DNA of 64,000 nt from Marasmius tenuissimus (GCA_029532415.1 JAQOTA010000070.1:868001-932000); one strand, 5' to 3'; counted from the stretch's first letter, positions 1-12,405 are shown. The notes: a model not told the origin generated them from the letters alone. Numbers and translations are program-made.

Positions 1-380
1 TTCACTCGCAGTCTGTTCGCCCGTAGTGAGATCACCTGTAACTCGCTTATCATTGCCGTGCAAAATCAATCAGTCCCTGACACCCCTTGGACGTCGTCTG
101 GCCTCTTCGTGGCCCAAGGGACTAGTAGTCGGGGATGATATCTCCAATGAAGCAAATAGATGTTTGGTCGCCTCCGCGATCTTTGAGAGATATTCATACC
201 AGAGCTATGTTCTCCCCGTCTGTACCAATTGCCGTTACTGATACTTTATTCAGGTTTCGTTTGAGGATCAATCGCTCTGGCGCTTACAGAACCTCGTGGC
301 ATAGACAACCACTTGTGAGTCTCCTTGGCACCGAGTTATAGCATGTTTACAAGGCAATTATAGCCGGGATTCAAAATTCT
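1..380. other. no recognisable gene
   Basis: Only short open frames without intron or domain signals are present. The stretch lies upstream of the first RPB1-like sequence and may hold its decayed N-terminal coding part, but I could not align it to the family. Confidence 0.3.
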
Positions 381-3300
381 CGATTGCTCGTACTACCTCC
401 GGGCCGATGGACGAGTCGCTGTGCAACCATAACATAGCACATGACAATACGTCGCGCTGTTGGAATCCATGTTCGCAAGACGGTTTGCGGTCCAGACGAT
501 CCCAGAGAAGAGGGTTGTGATTATGCAGAAGAGCCCAACGAAAGGCAAGATGGTTGCGGTAATGTACAGCCTCCTGCGTAAAGAGGGCTTGAAGCTTTTC
601 TTGCAGCACAAGAAGCCGAAAGATGATGTATCGAAGACACACTCTGACTCATATGCTGACAGAGGTGCAGGAGGGCAAATACTTGCAGCCTGACAAGAGG
701 CTGATGACACCTTCGGAGGCCCACACCACTTCCAAGAAGATCTCAGACTCTGACCTTCACCCGATTGGATTATGCACGTCTGGAATGGATGGTCCTTACA
801 GTCATACCCGTCCCTCCGCCTCCCGTACGGCTGAGTATTGCAGTTGATGGCGGTGAGATGCGGAGTGAGGACAATCTTCCATACAAGCTTGGTGACACCA
901 TCAAGGCATCTGCCAACATTTGAAGATGTGAGCAAGAGAGTGCTCCTGCTCACGTTATCTCGGAGTTTGAGCAGCTGTTGTAGGTGAGGTTTGCAGTGCG
1001 GGGAATCTACCGGATGCTGATGGCAAACACTAGTTTCACATTGCGACATACATGGACAATGATACTGTAGGTATCCTCAGGCGTCGCAAAAGTCTGGTCA
1101 ACCAGTCAAAGCCATTTGTGCTAACCTGCCATCACTGTCTTCGAAACTCCTCTCCTTACCAGACGCCGAGTATCAAGATGAACAACTTGACGGCCATTTT
1201 CCTGACCTTGAACTCGGACTCAGAAATCTTCGGTATACCCCCAGACACGTCAAGGCCACCTGATTCGTCCTCGGGAGGAGGTGGCAGTCTTCTACTTATT
1301 GACGATCCCGATGCTCTTACCCTGTGTTCCCCTTCCCCCGAGAACTTCGACTTGGATCATCCCTCTACTCCAGTTGCCCTGACCCAGATGTGGAAAGGCT
1401 TTTAGCTCTCAGAAGGAATTCATAAGCCGCGGAAAGGAATGCGAAAGAGGTCGAGGAAAGGTCTCTATCTTCTGGTTCTATGTTTGCAAGGGCTGAGGCC
1501 CGGAAGAGGGAGAAGGAACATGTCAAGGAGATCTCAGCGATGTTGAGGCTCAAGCTTGTCTGAAGGGCAAGGAGGGTCTTTTGAGAGGAAACCTGATGGG
1601 AAAGTGTGTGGGTTTCTCAGCGCGTATTGTCATCGCCAGTGATCCGGACCTTGAGCTGGACAAAGTCAGGATACCGAGAAGTATAGCCATGGGCTTGACT
1701 TTCCCTGAGCGAGGTAGGTTTGCCGCTTGTATATAATTCACCACTCTGACACTTGTGCCCTCTCGCAGTAACTCCATACAACATCACTACGTTCAGGAGC
1801 TGATACGGAATGGACCGACGACTTAACTGGGCGCACAATACATTGTTCGCGATACAGGAGAACGTATAGATTTGCAATACAACAAACGAGCAGATGCATT
1901 CCTTCAGTATGGATGGGTAGTTGAGCTTCACTTGAAAGATGGAGAGTAAGTGTGTGCCTTCACTAAATTGGACGGGTCACTCACCTCACCTTCATATAGC
2001 TTCGTCTCCTTCAATCGACTACCCAGTCTGCACAAAATGAGTATGATGAGTCACCGGGCGTCCAATGCCTTATTCCAGTGAGTACCTTCTATCTCCATCC
2101 GTCATACAAGAGATTTAGCACGGTCATAACAGCTTTCCAATTGAACCACTCAGTATAAGTGCCCTGTTTGTGTACCACTTTGTTTTGCTCCAACTGTACC
2201 CAGCACGCCTCCATACAATGCTGAGTTTGATGGTGATGAAATGAACATGCAGTGTGTACCTCTACAAGTTCGCCATTGAAATGTAACTTACCTTTTGCCT
2301 CTTTCCAGCGTTTTCCAAAGCAAAGAGACTCAGGCTGAGCTCAGTCAAGTAGCTTGGGTACCTCGTCAGGTAAGCTCTGCCATAGAGGTTCAGACCTTTT
2401 GTTGCTCACAATCTTCTCCACAGATAATCTCCCCCCAAGCCAACAAGCCCGTCATGGGAATCATTCAGGACACCCTCTGTGGCATTCGAAAGGTCACCCT
2501 CCAAGACAGCTTCCTGAACTGGAGCCTGGTTCAGAACATCTTGCTTTGGGTTCCGGAATGGGACGGCATCGTTCCTATACCGGCAATTCTGAAACCCAAA
2601 CCTCTGTGGACCGGCAAACAGATCCTGTCACTTGTCATTTCCCGAGGTATCAACATTCTCTGTTCGCCGGATCCCAAGTCATCCAGCCCCATATTCGACG
2701 ACGGGACAATGATCGAGAACGGTGAGGTCATCTTCGGAATCGTGAAGAAGGATACTGTTGGTGCTTCACAGAGTGGTCTTGTCTACGTTGTGTTTTGGGA
2801 GAAGGGGTCGTGAGGCGACTAAGCAGCTCTTCACTGGGCTGCAGATGGTCGTCAACTTCTGGCTATTCCACAACAGCTTCAGTATTGGTATTGGCAACAT
2901 GATTGCAGACACGGGCACTATGTCCTTCACCACCAAGACGATCACAGAGAGTAAGGCAAACATGGCAAAGATCATTGATGATGCCTACCATGACCATCTG
3001 AAGGCTGAGCCCGGTATGACCATCCATGAATTGTTCGAGAGTTTGGTGGAGCGACAGCTCAACTTGGCTTCTGATCTGTCCGGTTGGTTTGTGCAGAAGA
3101 ACTTGAAGGAGGTCAACAACATCAAGCAGATGGTGGTTGCTGGATCAAAGGGTTCGTTCATCAACATTTCACAGATGTCAGTGTGTGTCGGGCGACAGAG
3201 TGTGGAGGGAAAACATATTCCTTTTGGATTCCGGCACCGGCCACTCCCTCACTTCACTAAGGACGACTTCAGTCCGGAGGCCAGAGGGTTCGTCGAGAAC

Positions 3301-5421
3301 TCTTACCTCCGAGGATTGACACCACAGGAGTTCTTCTTCCACACAATGGCTGGAAGAGAGGTATTCATTGATACCGCTGTCAAGATGGCCGAGACTGGTT
3401 ACATCCAGCATCGGTTGGTGAAGGCTCTGGAGAATGTCATGGTCTGTTATGACAGGACAGTGTGGAGCTCGTTGGGGGATCTCATCCAGTTCGTTTAAGG
3501 AGAGGACGGCATGGACAGTGCATTTATCGAGAAGCAGAGTACCAACATGTTTGGACTCAACAATAAGGAGTTCAAACACATTTACCGGGTAGATGTTACT
3601 GATCCCAGTGGCGGTTTCCTCCCCGATGTGCTGCAAGTTGGGCTTGACGATAGCTCTCTGGAGCTCCAAACCAAACTCGACAAGAAGTTTACCACGCTTA
3701 TTGAGGACTGTCGCCTCCTACGAAACTTCATGTTCCCCCGCCAAGATCCAAACGTCAGCCAATACCTTCTCATCAACATCCAGTGTATCGTCCAAAATGC
3801 CATGTGAATCTTCCACATTGATTGACGAAAGCCTAGTGACCTCGAACTGGCGTACATCATTGAAACAAGTCAAGGCTTTGTGCGATCACCTGATCGTCGT
3901 CTGTGGGGATGATGCCCTCAGTATAGAAGCTCAGGCCAAGCTACTCTGCATCTGCGAATGCATCTCAGGGCCTTCGCAAGTGGACATGTCTTGGAACGAT
4001 TCCATCTCAACCATGAAGCCTTCGACTGGGTGTTGGGAGAGGTTGAATCGAAATTCAATCAATCCCTCGCCAATCCAGGAGAGATGTGTGGAACGTTGGC
4101 TGCGCAATCTATCGGAGAACCCGCGATGCAGATGACTCTGAACACCTTCCACTATGCTGGTGTGTCAAGTATAAACGGCACACTCAGTGTGCCACGTTTG
4201 AAGGAAATCATCAATGTGGCCACGAACATCAAAACTCCTTCGTTGTTGGTTTACCTCAAGCCACATGTGTCAACGGATCCGGTACTGGTGAAGAATGTTC
4301 AGCAGGAACTCACCTATACATCCCTCCGCACGGTCACGGCAGCCGTTGAAATGTGGCACAATCCCGGCCCCAGCTCGACGATTATTGAGGAGGATCAAGT
4401 CTTCGTCGAGTCGTTCTTCGCCATCCCTGACGAAGAGGTTGAGTCCAAACTCCACCTGCAATCGCCATGGTTGCTTCGACTCGAGCTTGATCATGCCAAG
4501 ATGATTGATTGCAAGCTGACTATGAACTACGTCATGAGCCGGATAGCAGAGAGCTTCAAGACCGACCTCTTTGTCATATGGAGTGAAGACAACTTGGAGA
4601 AGTTGATGATTCGTTGCAGAGTTTTGAGTGTTGCAGACAAAGATGAGGACGGTCTCGAGTCTGTCGAGGAGGATATCTTCCTGTGGCAACTCGAGAACAC
4701 TATGTTGAACTTGGTTAGTTTGTGAGGTGTGTAGGGCATCAATCGTGTCTTCTTGATAAAGCACGACAGGGCTGAGCTGAAGAGCGATGGAGGCCTGGTT
4801 GTCGAGAAGGAGAAGGAGTGAGTGCTGGAAATGGATGGTGTCAATCTGAAGACAGTGATGACGATCGATGGCATGGACTTCAAGCGGACCTACTCAAACA
4901 GCTCGTGGAGGTCTTCAATGTCCTCAGTATCAAAGGTGCTCGGGCTGCCATCATGAAGGAACTGCGAAATGTTATCGAGGTTCGTATGTGAACTACAGGC
5001 ATTTGTCACTTCTTTGTGACCTCATGACCCATCGTGGTTCACTCATGGCCATCACTCGCCACGATATCAACCGTGCTGACACCGGTGCACTCATGAGGTG
5101 TTCATTCGAGGAGACTATCGGTGCGTGTACCTTTGGATTCTTCTGTTTCCGTGCAAGGCTAATGTCGTCCACAGAAATTCTTATTGAAGCTGCTACTGTC
5201 GGAGAGAAGGACGACTGTCATGGTATTGTGGAGAACGTCATTTTTAGCCAGATGGCGCCAATGGGTACTGGCGCATTCGACGTTGCCCTGGATATCGATA
5301 TACTCAAGGACGTGATTGTGAACCACCGTCTGCCTGTGCAGTCCATGTTCGCCGCTCAGGCTGACGGCGGAATGACACTGGGACAAGTTGCGATGACACC
5401 CTACGACTCGAATTTCCCCTG
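381..5421 (+). pseudogene. RPB1: RNA polymerase II largest subunit (RPB1) pseudogene
   Basis: RPB1 forms the catalytic half of Pol II in the nucleus. RPB1-like segments follow family order in changing frames. The clamp lies at about 540-1060 and the KGKEG/GNLMGK region at 1560-1720. The active-site loop is at 2217-2246, then the [13 protein letters not shown] segment at about 2450. The funnel/bridge-helix region with [17 protein letters not shown] is at about 3220-3290. The trigger-loop segment [16 protein letters not shown] with TLNTFHYAG is at 4080-4160, and the C-terminal core MTPYDSN is at 5390-5421. Several small introns are still visible. In-frame stops and frameshifts occur throughout, for example near 950, 1810-1930, 3500, 3800 and 4725. 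The loop reads NAEFDGDEMN, so the first metal-binding Asp is Glu. No YSPTSPS heptads follow, so the CTD is missing. A functional gene must lie elsewhere. This is probably a duplicated, decaying copy. Confidence 0.9.
1110..1555 (+). other. unrelated insert inside the RPB1 pseudogene
   Basis: RPB1 similarity stops just after YMDNDTVG and a few shifted residues, and resumes at the KGKEG segment near 1560. The intervening ~440 bp encodes nothing RPB1-like. It holds a Ser/Gly/Asp-rich open stretch (1052-1405) and a charged, coiled-coil-like frame with AERNAKEVEERSL and [11 protein letters not shown] do not recognise it. Target duplications were not found, so it could be an insertion or a rearrangement. 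Confidence 0.5.
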
Positions 5422-5531
5422 AGAATTCGTTCTCGGTGTTCGGTGACACACTCGTGTTGAGTAAAGTATGAGATAAAATACAAACAGATGGCACGGTGCT
5501 GCATGAGTACATCCATAGCTTCAGTCATTTA

Positions 5532-5657
5532 AGCGCCAAACGAATAAACACCAGACAAGTGCCAACCCTTAAACACACAATAAGTGCCAACCCATAAACA
5601 CCAAATAAGCGCCAACTCATAACCGCCAGATGAGCGCTGACCCATGGATGCCAACCA
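5532..5657. repeat. minisatellite, ~25-bp unit, about 5 copies
   Basis: Units begin near 5532, 5558, 5585, 5609 and 5634. They follow the pattern GYGCCAACYCATAAACACCA with AATAA or similar between. Copies are imperfect and contiguous, starting about 110 bp after the last RPB1-like codon. There are no spacers of CRISPR type. Confidence 0.8.
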
Positions 5658-6071
5658 GCCTCAAGCAAGGTATGATCTATTCTGTTGCGAGAAGCCTCCA
5701 GCTAACTCTCACTACGATTCCCTCAGTTCTCCTTGTCACCTACGCCTTTCTCCCAATCAAACCTCAATTTTCGTTTAACGGTCTTGACACCCTCAAACTC
5801 GTTGAGTTTACACCGTCGGGTTCTCTCTTACAAGTTGTATTAGTCCCCATGGTGCGGCCTGCCTCTTTTTAATCTCATGGCGTTTTGGGAGATGCTGACG
5901 ATGCATGAGAAGAACTTGGCGAAGGAGTGTCGAGGATAGGGGAGCTTGAGTTCGAATAGGGCTTTCTCTCCTTGTGCCTTTGCTGTGAGGGATCTATAGC
6001 GAACTTACTACGGTTTCTGCAGGCGCCATGGAGCTCCTGCGCTACGCAACCAGACCCTGTAACGCCGTGAG

Positions 6072-6257
6072 TTGTTCACTTCAATCTTGTTTACTCACTT
6101 CCATTCTCTATTGTTCTCCTCCATGTTCTCTCAGTCCGTCCACTCTGTTATGATGCGTTGTTCTGTCCCTGTTCACTCTCCCTGTTCTCTCCCTGTTCAC
6201 TCTCTGCTCACTCTCTCTGTTCCCTCTCTGTTCCCTCCCCGTTCACTCCCTGTTCAC
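6072..6257. repeat. pyrimidine-rich CTGTTCACTC simple repeat
   Basis: The stretch is built almost only from CTGTTC, TGTTCACTC and TCTCCCTGTTC variants. It encodes a low-complexity frame (SVPSLFPPRSLPV) that I regard as spurious. The flanking 5658-6071 holds no supported gene. Confidence 0.7.
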
Positions 6258-6381
6258 AAACATCATATGATCGGTAAGATAATACATCTTGGTCTACACC
6301 GGTCACAATCAATAAAATACACTATAGACAGGCCCAAGAAAGGCTATCAATACAACAAGATATTTGGTATGTACTGCACAT

Positions 6382-7213
6382 CATGCTCCGTAGTTTTGTG
6401 CGAGAAGCCTCACCTCCCCAATCAACAATAGTATCTGTTTCACAACAGCATCAATATCCGAGACCAGTAGCATCAAAAAAATCTCTCAGTGGATGCATCT
6501 GCAATCGGAACAGCTTTTCCGCGGCCTTGCTATGCATATCTCCTCCAGCGCGGCATGAACCAAGTACTCTACAAAGAGGTAAGCCCTTTCATCTGTGAAG
6601 GAGAGAATAATCTCACCAATGAGATGGCAATGTTCCACCCAAACAGCCAGATACCAGGTATGTGTCTGCGATGGGCATTGATACCTCCACTCGCACTCCC
6701 GATGCTCGAGTCTTGACGTCTGGCCCACCTTGAATACAACCGTCTTGCTGAGATCGCCTTTGACGACGTCAGTAAGATCTATTCCGTCAATCCAGAAGAT
6801 GTAGATGTAACCACCACTGTCAGAAATGGCAATCGGTTTGTCAAACGCAGCGTGTTTCTTCAGCCAACGCTCGAGTTCTGTCAAAAGGTGAGCTATTTTT
6901 TAATTGTCTGGTGTTCAAGTATACTCACCGACATCATCGAAGTCCGTTGCAACACAAGTTGAGTTGTGGGGGAAGCTCGAATTCACTGAAAAGCAACTGA
7001 CTCGGAATCCTGGCACCTTGAGGTCTTTAGTTTGCCAGTCAAAGTCATCGATTCGCCAAATGAAACAGTCAGTTTGCCAGCCGGAACCGTTATCGACAGC
7101 GGCCAGTTCTTCATAAAGACAGAGAAGTTGATTGGCGAGGGAAAGGGAACGAATAGGGAGGTTGGGCATAGTATCTTCATGCCAGAACCAAGCAGATCAA
7201 GAGGAGAGGCCAT
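6382..7213 (-). pseudogene. T5orf172/MUG113-like (GIY-YIG-fold) protein, broken
   Basis: The coding strand shows ATG at 7213 or 7169, then an exon ending CVATDFDDVG. A 50-nt intron follows at about 6877-6926 (GTGAGTAT donor, TTTTGACAG acceptor). The next exon reads ELERWLKK, GYIYIFWIDG, VVFKVGQTSR, EWRYQCPSQ, VEHCHLIGEI, VEYLVHAALE and RPRKSCSDC. The order YIYIF - KVGQT - R - QCPSQ - LVH - C..C..H followed by EIF is that of the T5orf172/MUG113 family, whose fold is related to GIY-YIG nucleases. The family is widespread in basidiomycetes with no settled function. A TGA at 6486-6488 falls exactly where family members have the Arg of HREIF. The frame reads on through EIFLMLLVSD to 6382. One CpG transition (CGA to TGA) would explain the break. 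Upstream exons in the repeat at 7270-7620 are possible. Confidence 0.7.
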
Positions 7214-7269
7214 TGTTGAAGGTCAAAGGTCAGTATTATACATAGAATGAACGAGAATTGACACTCACC

Positions 7270-7620
7270 AACTCCCTAGAATCTCACTGAGGCTTCCAGA
7301 CGAGCACGGACGAGGTTGGGGTAAAAGAAGAAGGGGGGAGGCTATCGAATTTCGAGGGTGAGCACTTCAAATCTCGAGGCAGATGAGGGTTAGGACTCAC
7401 CGAGGCGCCAGAGCAGTCCCAGTACTCCCTTTGAACCTTACTGAGCCTTCCAAATGCACACAAACAATCAAGAAATGATGATAGAAGGGAAAAGGTTGTA
7501 AAATAACCAAGTCAGTGTCTCAAACGTAGAACAGATGAGGTTTGACACTCACGAATGCCTCAGAACCGTCCTATAACCCTTCCTGATCCCTACTGAGTTC
7601 TCCAAGAGAGTATAACCAAT
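7270..7620 (-). repeat. three exon-like direct repeats, ~145-bp spacing
   Basis: On the minus strand, three blocks near 7590, 7445 and 7290 share a GGAGAACTCAGTAGGG / GGAAGGCTCAGTAAGG / GGAAGCCTCAGTGAGA core. Each runs into a GTGAGTGTCAA- or GTGAGTCCTAA-type splice donor. They look like duplicated small exons with their intron starts, immediately upstream of the T5orf172-like gene. Confidence 0.6.
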
Positions 7621-7624
7621 GTTG

Positions 7625-8042
7625 AAGTGGGTAGGTGTCCAATTTTGCTCAGGAATCGTTTTGCAGGTGTTCTAGTGAACAGCTGGTGAGATTCATGATC
7701 ACTGGTGAGATCAGGAAGGAGAAATACTTACTGGAACTATCCCAGAGTCCACAGGAGTAAGAGTGCTTGCAGATGGAGCCAGGAGAGTCACTGATGGAGA
7801 ATGGTAGCAGAGGAGGAGGGACCATGAACCAAAATTCCAAAATTCCCGGGCACCATATTAGGCAAGGTACTTTCACGCGCACTGAAGGCATGCCTGTTTC
7901 GCGTTTTCGCCCTGTTTTCTACTCTCTTCATGCTCTACAACTCGAAATCGCATTCGTTAATTAGGCGCCGCACTCTCTATCACGACAGAAACATATAACA
8001 TATGTTTTTCCAGGGTTTACTCGGCTCGGCACATGGTCCACC
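7625..8042. other. no recognisable gene
   Basis: Only short, unrelated open frames without a domain or a consistent intron pattern. Confidence 0.3.
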
Positions 8043-8191
8043 CGTTCACATGGTGTGTTTCATTGTTTGTTCACACTCTCTGTTCTCTTGGCGTGTTCAC
8101 TCTATGTTCACTTCTATCTAATGGTTAGTGTATGATACGTAGTGTGTTATAATAAATTTTGGCGTTCACTCTTGTTCACTTTTGTTCACGC
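8043..8191. repeat. second TGTTCACTC-rich simple repeat
   Basis: GTTCAC occurs repeatedly within 150 bp (for example TTGTTCACAC, GTGTTCACTC, ATGTTCACTT, CTTGTTCACTT, TTGTTCACG). It is the same motif as at 6072-6257, interrupted by an AT-rich piece. Confidence 0.55.
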
Positions 8192-8322
8192 CAACCCAGG
8201 TAGAGATCCAACTTGCTCACTCTATGCCTGTCCTAGTTTTTGACAAGGAGGGTCTCTCTAAATCATTTCAGAGAGTGCAATGCCCACATGGCAATATATG
8301 TCTGGGACATAGACCCAGGAGT

Positions 8323-8448
8323 AACTAATGGTTGATGCAGTGTCACAAACTGCCACTATTCTTTTGTCCTGTCCACCCCAGTGCCAACTAATGGTTGATG
8401 CAGTGTCACAAACTGCCACTATTCTTTTGTCCTGTCCACCCCAGTGCC
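8323..8448. repeat. perfect 63-bp tandem duplication
   Basis: 8323-8385 and 8386-8448 are identical 63-bp copies starting AACTAATGGTTGATGCAGTG and ending CCCCAGTGCC. 63 is a multiple of three, so an open frame passes through both, but no gene is otherwise supported. The exact identity implies a recent event. Confidence 0.95.
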
Positions 8449-8962
8449 GGCCCTACTTCGCTGGATCTTGCCATTTACCATCACCAGAGTCATTCCAATC
8501 AATTCTCCCATCGACATAGCATTGGCACCCGTCATCCTCATTTACTTATTGAGCCATATCGTTTATTTTGGTCTTTCATCATGGAACAATCACCTTTTGA
8601 TTTCTTTCTCATACCTTACCATCGGTTACAACTATACATGTTTGGTTTGACTTCCCTGCTTTTCTCTCATGGATACTTTTGACAGTTCTCATCATTTCAT
8701 TCATTTCTTGTGATGCATATTCTCATATATACTCATGGTCTCTGTAGGTAGTTTCCCAGCTTATCCACTTTGTCTCCCCACTGCTTGTAGCACTTGTGCT
8801 GGGTTGAGCTTTTGGCTGCTCAATCTACTCTTTTACTTTTCTATCAACTAGTCTTATCTCTGAGTGAGTTCAGGTGGCTTGAGAGGTTTCTTCACAGAGG
8901 CCATTCATGACAAAAACCTTCCAATTGTGATCCATGTCATCTCCTGTGGTATTGATGAGCAA

Positions 8963-9334
8963 TCAGCCGGATAATGCAATCAGGGCAAATGAAGGTAGGC
9001 TCCTTTGGACAGAGAGGAAAGTGGGCTCAAAGTCGTAGAGGGACACACACATTGACATTGTGTTCAAGTGCCTAATCACTGTGGACCTTGTAGAGAACAC
9101 TTCTGAGCATTCAAAACATTTGATTTTGACAAATGCATCCTCTGTTGACCATATATTTTGTGGCTGTGTGCACATAACATCGCTAAAACTCATTGGAGTC
9201 CACAAAGCATATTTTGAATGATGTTCGTGAATAGAGTCGGGAGGTTTATGCTGCACAAAGGAGTACATATCTGTTGAATCGACGTGACATGGGGCACAAT
9301 TGTGGAGTCTCATTGATGTGATTTGAATGATCAA
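8963..9334 (-). pseudogene. unrecognised zinc-finger-bearing relic, copy A
   Basis: The minus-strand frame contains DAFVKIKCFECSEVFSTRS followed by TVIRHLNT. This is a C-x2-C...H arrangement like a C2H2 or BED finger. It lacks an ATG start and is degenerate. The same protein sequence recurs at 16378-16608, and the downstream DDMDHNWKVFV matches DDMDDDWQVFV there. This marks a dispersed family. I cannot name it. A transposon-encoded DNA-binding protein is one possibility. Confidence 0.5.
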
Positions 9335-10620
9335 CTAGTCATCGAAGTTAGACAACCAGCGCAGAAGGTGGGACTCTCCCTTGCAAATCAAATGGAATAT
9401 GTCACAAGGTCGAAGAGAAAGGACATCTCATAACAGAAAATGATCACAGAGTCAAGAGTGAAGCATCATGGTGCTCATCAGAAAAACATATTTCAACACT
9501 GTTGGATCCCTATGTTCCAGCACAAGTTTCCATGCCCTGTCCAGGTTTGCATATATTGTAGTTCAGCGGCAATTCATAGTGAGTGATTTTGTGTATTGTA
9601 GCCTGCCTTTTACAGACAGTAGAACCATCAATGTGAACCTGTTCCACTCTTCCAGCACCAATCAGCAGTATCCAAATGTACAGATGAAGTGAGAGATGTT
9701 ACAGTTTCCTGACGTGAATCTTTGAACAACTGTTGAGTCGTGATAGGCATGAGATGTTTCAAGCACCTGAAAAACAAATGTCAACATCTGCTATATAACA
9801 CAAGACCTCACAGATTGATCACAAACTTCGGTTACAGCAATCATACGTGCCCTGTTTGTGGCCAGCACTGTACTGTTTTTAGGGCACCAAGTCCTGTAAG
9901 TTGTGTTTCACATACCAGCCTTGAAGGACATCTGCATTATCCAACTTCAGAATCAATACACAAACATGGCTGGGTGGAGAGCAATACAATACTGTCAAAT
10001 ATTGGTATAGCATCTAAGCAAGCCTCAGGGTACTCGGGAAACTCCATGAAGAACATGTCACAGGGGTCAGTCCTGTATAAGCTTCAATTCTTGAGAGCCT
10101 TCATTAAGCTGTGGAACTTACACAATGTGAAGACATTCTCCACAGAGCCTCTTTGCAAATTCCAGTATGGTAATACCTGACCCGCTTGAACACAGCTTGA
10201 CAGTGGAACAATCAGAACATATAGCAGCCAAAGAATACGTGAGGAACATACATCGCAAAGTGAACTGTGCATAAACAAAGAGATTAACCACTTGTATGTG
10301 GACCACCTGCTGGGTACAGTGGGTATGTTGTTCCTCCTTTCAAAGGTAGTCCAAAAAGAACCTGTTTTCAAAATGCAATTGCGAAGTTTGCAACAGGTAC
10401 CAGCAAGTGATACCAACCCCCCAAAAGGCAGATACTATGTAAAGCGCCACCCACAGTGTATAATAAAATCTAACTCTAAGGTCAAATCCTCCCAACACAC
10501 CAAAGTGTAGCTGAAGGGTGCAGGAATCAGGGATTGGTGTTGATTGTAGGTTCTGCTCCTAGCCAGACTGTAATAGCAGGCTGAAGGAAATCTGACTCAA
10601 GAAACTATCCAACTAAGGTA
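9335..10620. other. no assignable gene
   Basis: The longest frame (9740-10180, plus) reads ...CPVCGQHCTVF... and has one CxxC pair, but no family, intron structure or neighbour supports it. The rest is AT-rich with short frames. Confidence 0.25.
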
Positions 10621-11900
10621 GCTTTGCCTCTGAAAACCAGTTTGGAGGTCAAAAGTGGGTTCAGATGAGAGGTTTTAGGTTGTTTCAGAGAGTGTGAAGT
10701 TTGTTTAGTGCCTTGGAAGTGAGTTCTTAGGCTTCAACTAGCTTCAGAACCACTCAAACAGCAAGGGGCAACAAGACAATCAATCCAACAAGGGCAATTA
10801 GACTCCAATCAAGTCTGTCAATGACCGAGGACCAATTGTCGACAGCAAACAATATTCCTTAGCCCAATTAGCTTTGGAAGTTCAACAATAGCTCAGCCAG
10901 TCAAGGCAGTGTCGTGGACAAACAATGCAAGGTCAAGGTCAAGCAAGTGTTCAATGGATTTTCTAGTTCTGTGCAAACAAAGTTCTATTCTGTTCTAACG
11001 TCTCTCCAGAAGTGCTCCTGATTCAACTAAATACCCAACAAGTGGAATAGCTTTGTATCCTCTGAATACTAATCGTATGGATTGCTTGGGGATCCTTGAT
11101 GAAAACCCCACTGCTTATATACCTTAGGATGCTCTAATTCTACCGAATCATACAAATATCAAATAAACCATGCCTCGGAAGCAGGAACTACCTACTTTAT
11201 ATATATTTGGAGAGTTTTATGTTTGATCTGCACTTTTGAACCCCAAAGTCAAAACCAACAACTTGCTTCAGAAGTATCATCAGCCTTGAACATTCTCTAT
11301 TGTTCTTTTCTTCTGGGTCTCTCTTATTGATGGTTCTGTTCTGCCTATCTGCTTCTGCAGTATTGATTCTCCGGTTCTAGACCCTTCAGTCGTCAAAGGT
11401 CATCTCATTCAGTCTGCCTCTGAAGCTTGTACTCCCTCTTTCTGAAGCAACATACTTGCCTCCAAAGTGTTACTAGATGCCTATACTTGTCAAGCTACCT
11501 AGCCGTTTATAGCTAGGTCAATGTCCTTTCTTTATCATAGATAGTCTGAAGCCTTGCCATTCATTCGGAGGCCCCACTATATCCAATCATTGTACCTGGG
11601 ATACTGGGTAATAGTTCAACTGTTCAGCCAGAACTCCTACTCCATTCTTTGGTACACCATTCCTTTCTATCCTAGTCGTTAGCCCTCTAGTACAGTGGGG
11701 CCCTATGTCCTCTAGCTGGTGCCACTATACCTTCAGTACTATCAATATTTCAATGTACAAGTAATAGGGAGGTACGTCAATGGTGCAATGCCCCCAATCA
11801 CTCTTCAATCATTGTTTACTGCCCAGTGCCTGGTTCAGATCCATGCCTCCAAAGCGCTAATTTCCCAGCTTCCGAAGTAAAATTTCCACTTCAGCATCAA
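10620..11900. repeat. region with dispersed GCYTCNRAAG decamers
   Basis: A decamer of the form GCCTCYGAAG or GCTTCNGAAG recurs near 10626, 10710, 10741, 11172, 11265, 11416, 11458, 11845 and 11868, in otherwise non-coding sequence. The same motif recurs at 30859-31265. It looks like a diverged repeat family. No open frame is supported. Confidence 0.4.
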
Positions 11901-12117
11901 GTCCAGAGGTAAGTAAAAGCAAGTGGTAGGTCAACCCAATTCCTTGCTTACTTTCCCCCCGGGCATACCATGGCACACTTGCATAACATTGAAGACCACT
12001 TCCACAACTTGCTTTATAGTAAGTCTTTCTATTCTCTAAGTTTCGCAGCAGTGTTCTGACCTCTCCTTGTCCTTCAGATTTATATTAGCTCTGGTGGTAT
12101 CCAGTAGACTATTCTGA

Positions 12118-12405
12118 CCAGGTCAAGGAGCATTGTATTATCCTACTCATTCCACTCAATGCAGAACAAGAAGCCATCCTCAGAATCATCTTCCAGCACT
12201 TCTTCCTCAGTCACCACAGGTCCATTTACTGGGGCAATGTGATTAGTTACGACATGATCCAGGACGAAATCTATCTCTGCAAAGACACCTTCGACCTCTT
12301 CATTCCTCACAATGCCAGGTCAACTTGGGGAATTCAGCTGCTACACAGTGGCATCCCAGGCACAGATTTGGAGCCACGTGCAGTTTGTTATTCTGTCTCC
12401 TGATC
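12118..12405 (+). CDS. unrecognised open fragment without start codon
   Basis: A frame open for about 95 codons reads DYSDQVKEHCIILLIPLN, EQEAILRIIFQHFF and DMIQDEIYLCKDTFDLF before TGA. It has protein-like composition but no ATG at its head. It is preceded by a pyrimidine stretch and a CTTCAG that could be a splice acceptor near 12079. I do not recognise the family. It is probably an exon of a decayed gene. Confidence 0.3.

Noticed and set aside
381..5421. Functional RPB1
   Set aside because: Multiple stops and frameshifts, a foreign insert, an altered active-site loop and no CTD.
5532..5657. Short direct repeats considered as a CRISPR-like array
   Set aside because: Units are contiguous and imperfect with no unique spacers, in eukaryotic DNA.
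8328..8519. A coding gene across the 63-bp duplication
   Set aside because: The open frame is short and exists because 63 is a multiple of three. No domain or splice structure supports it.
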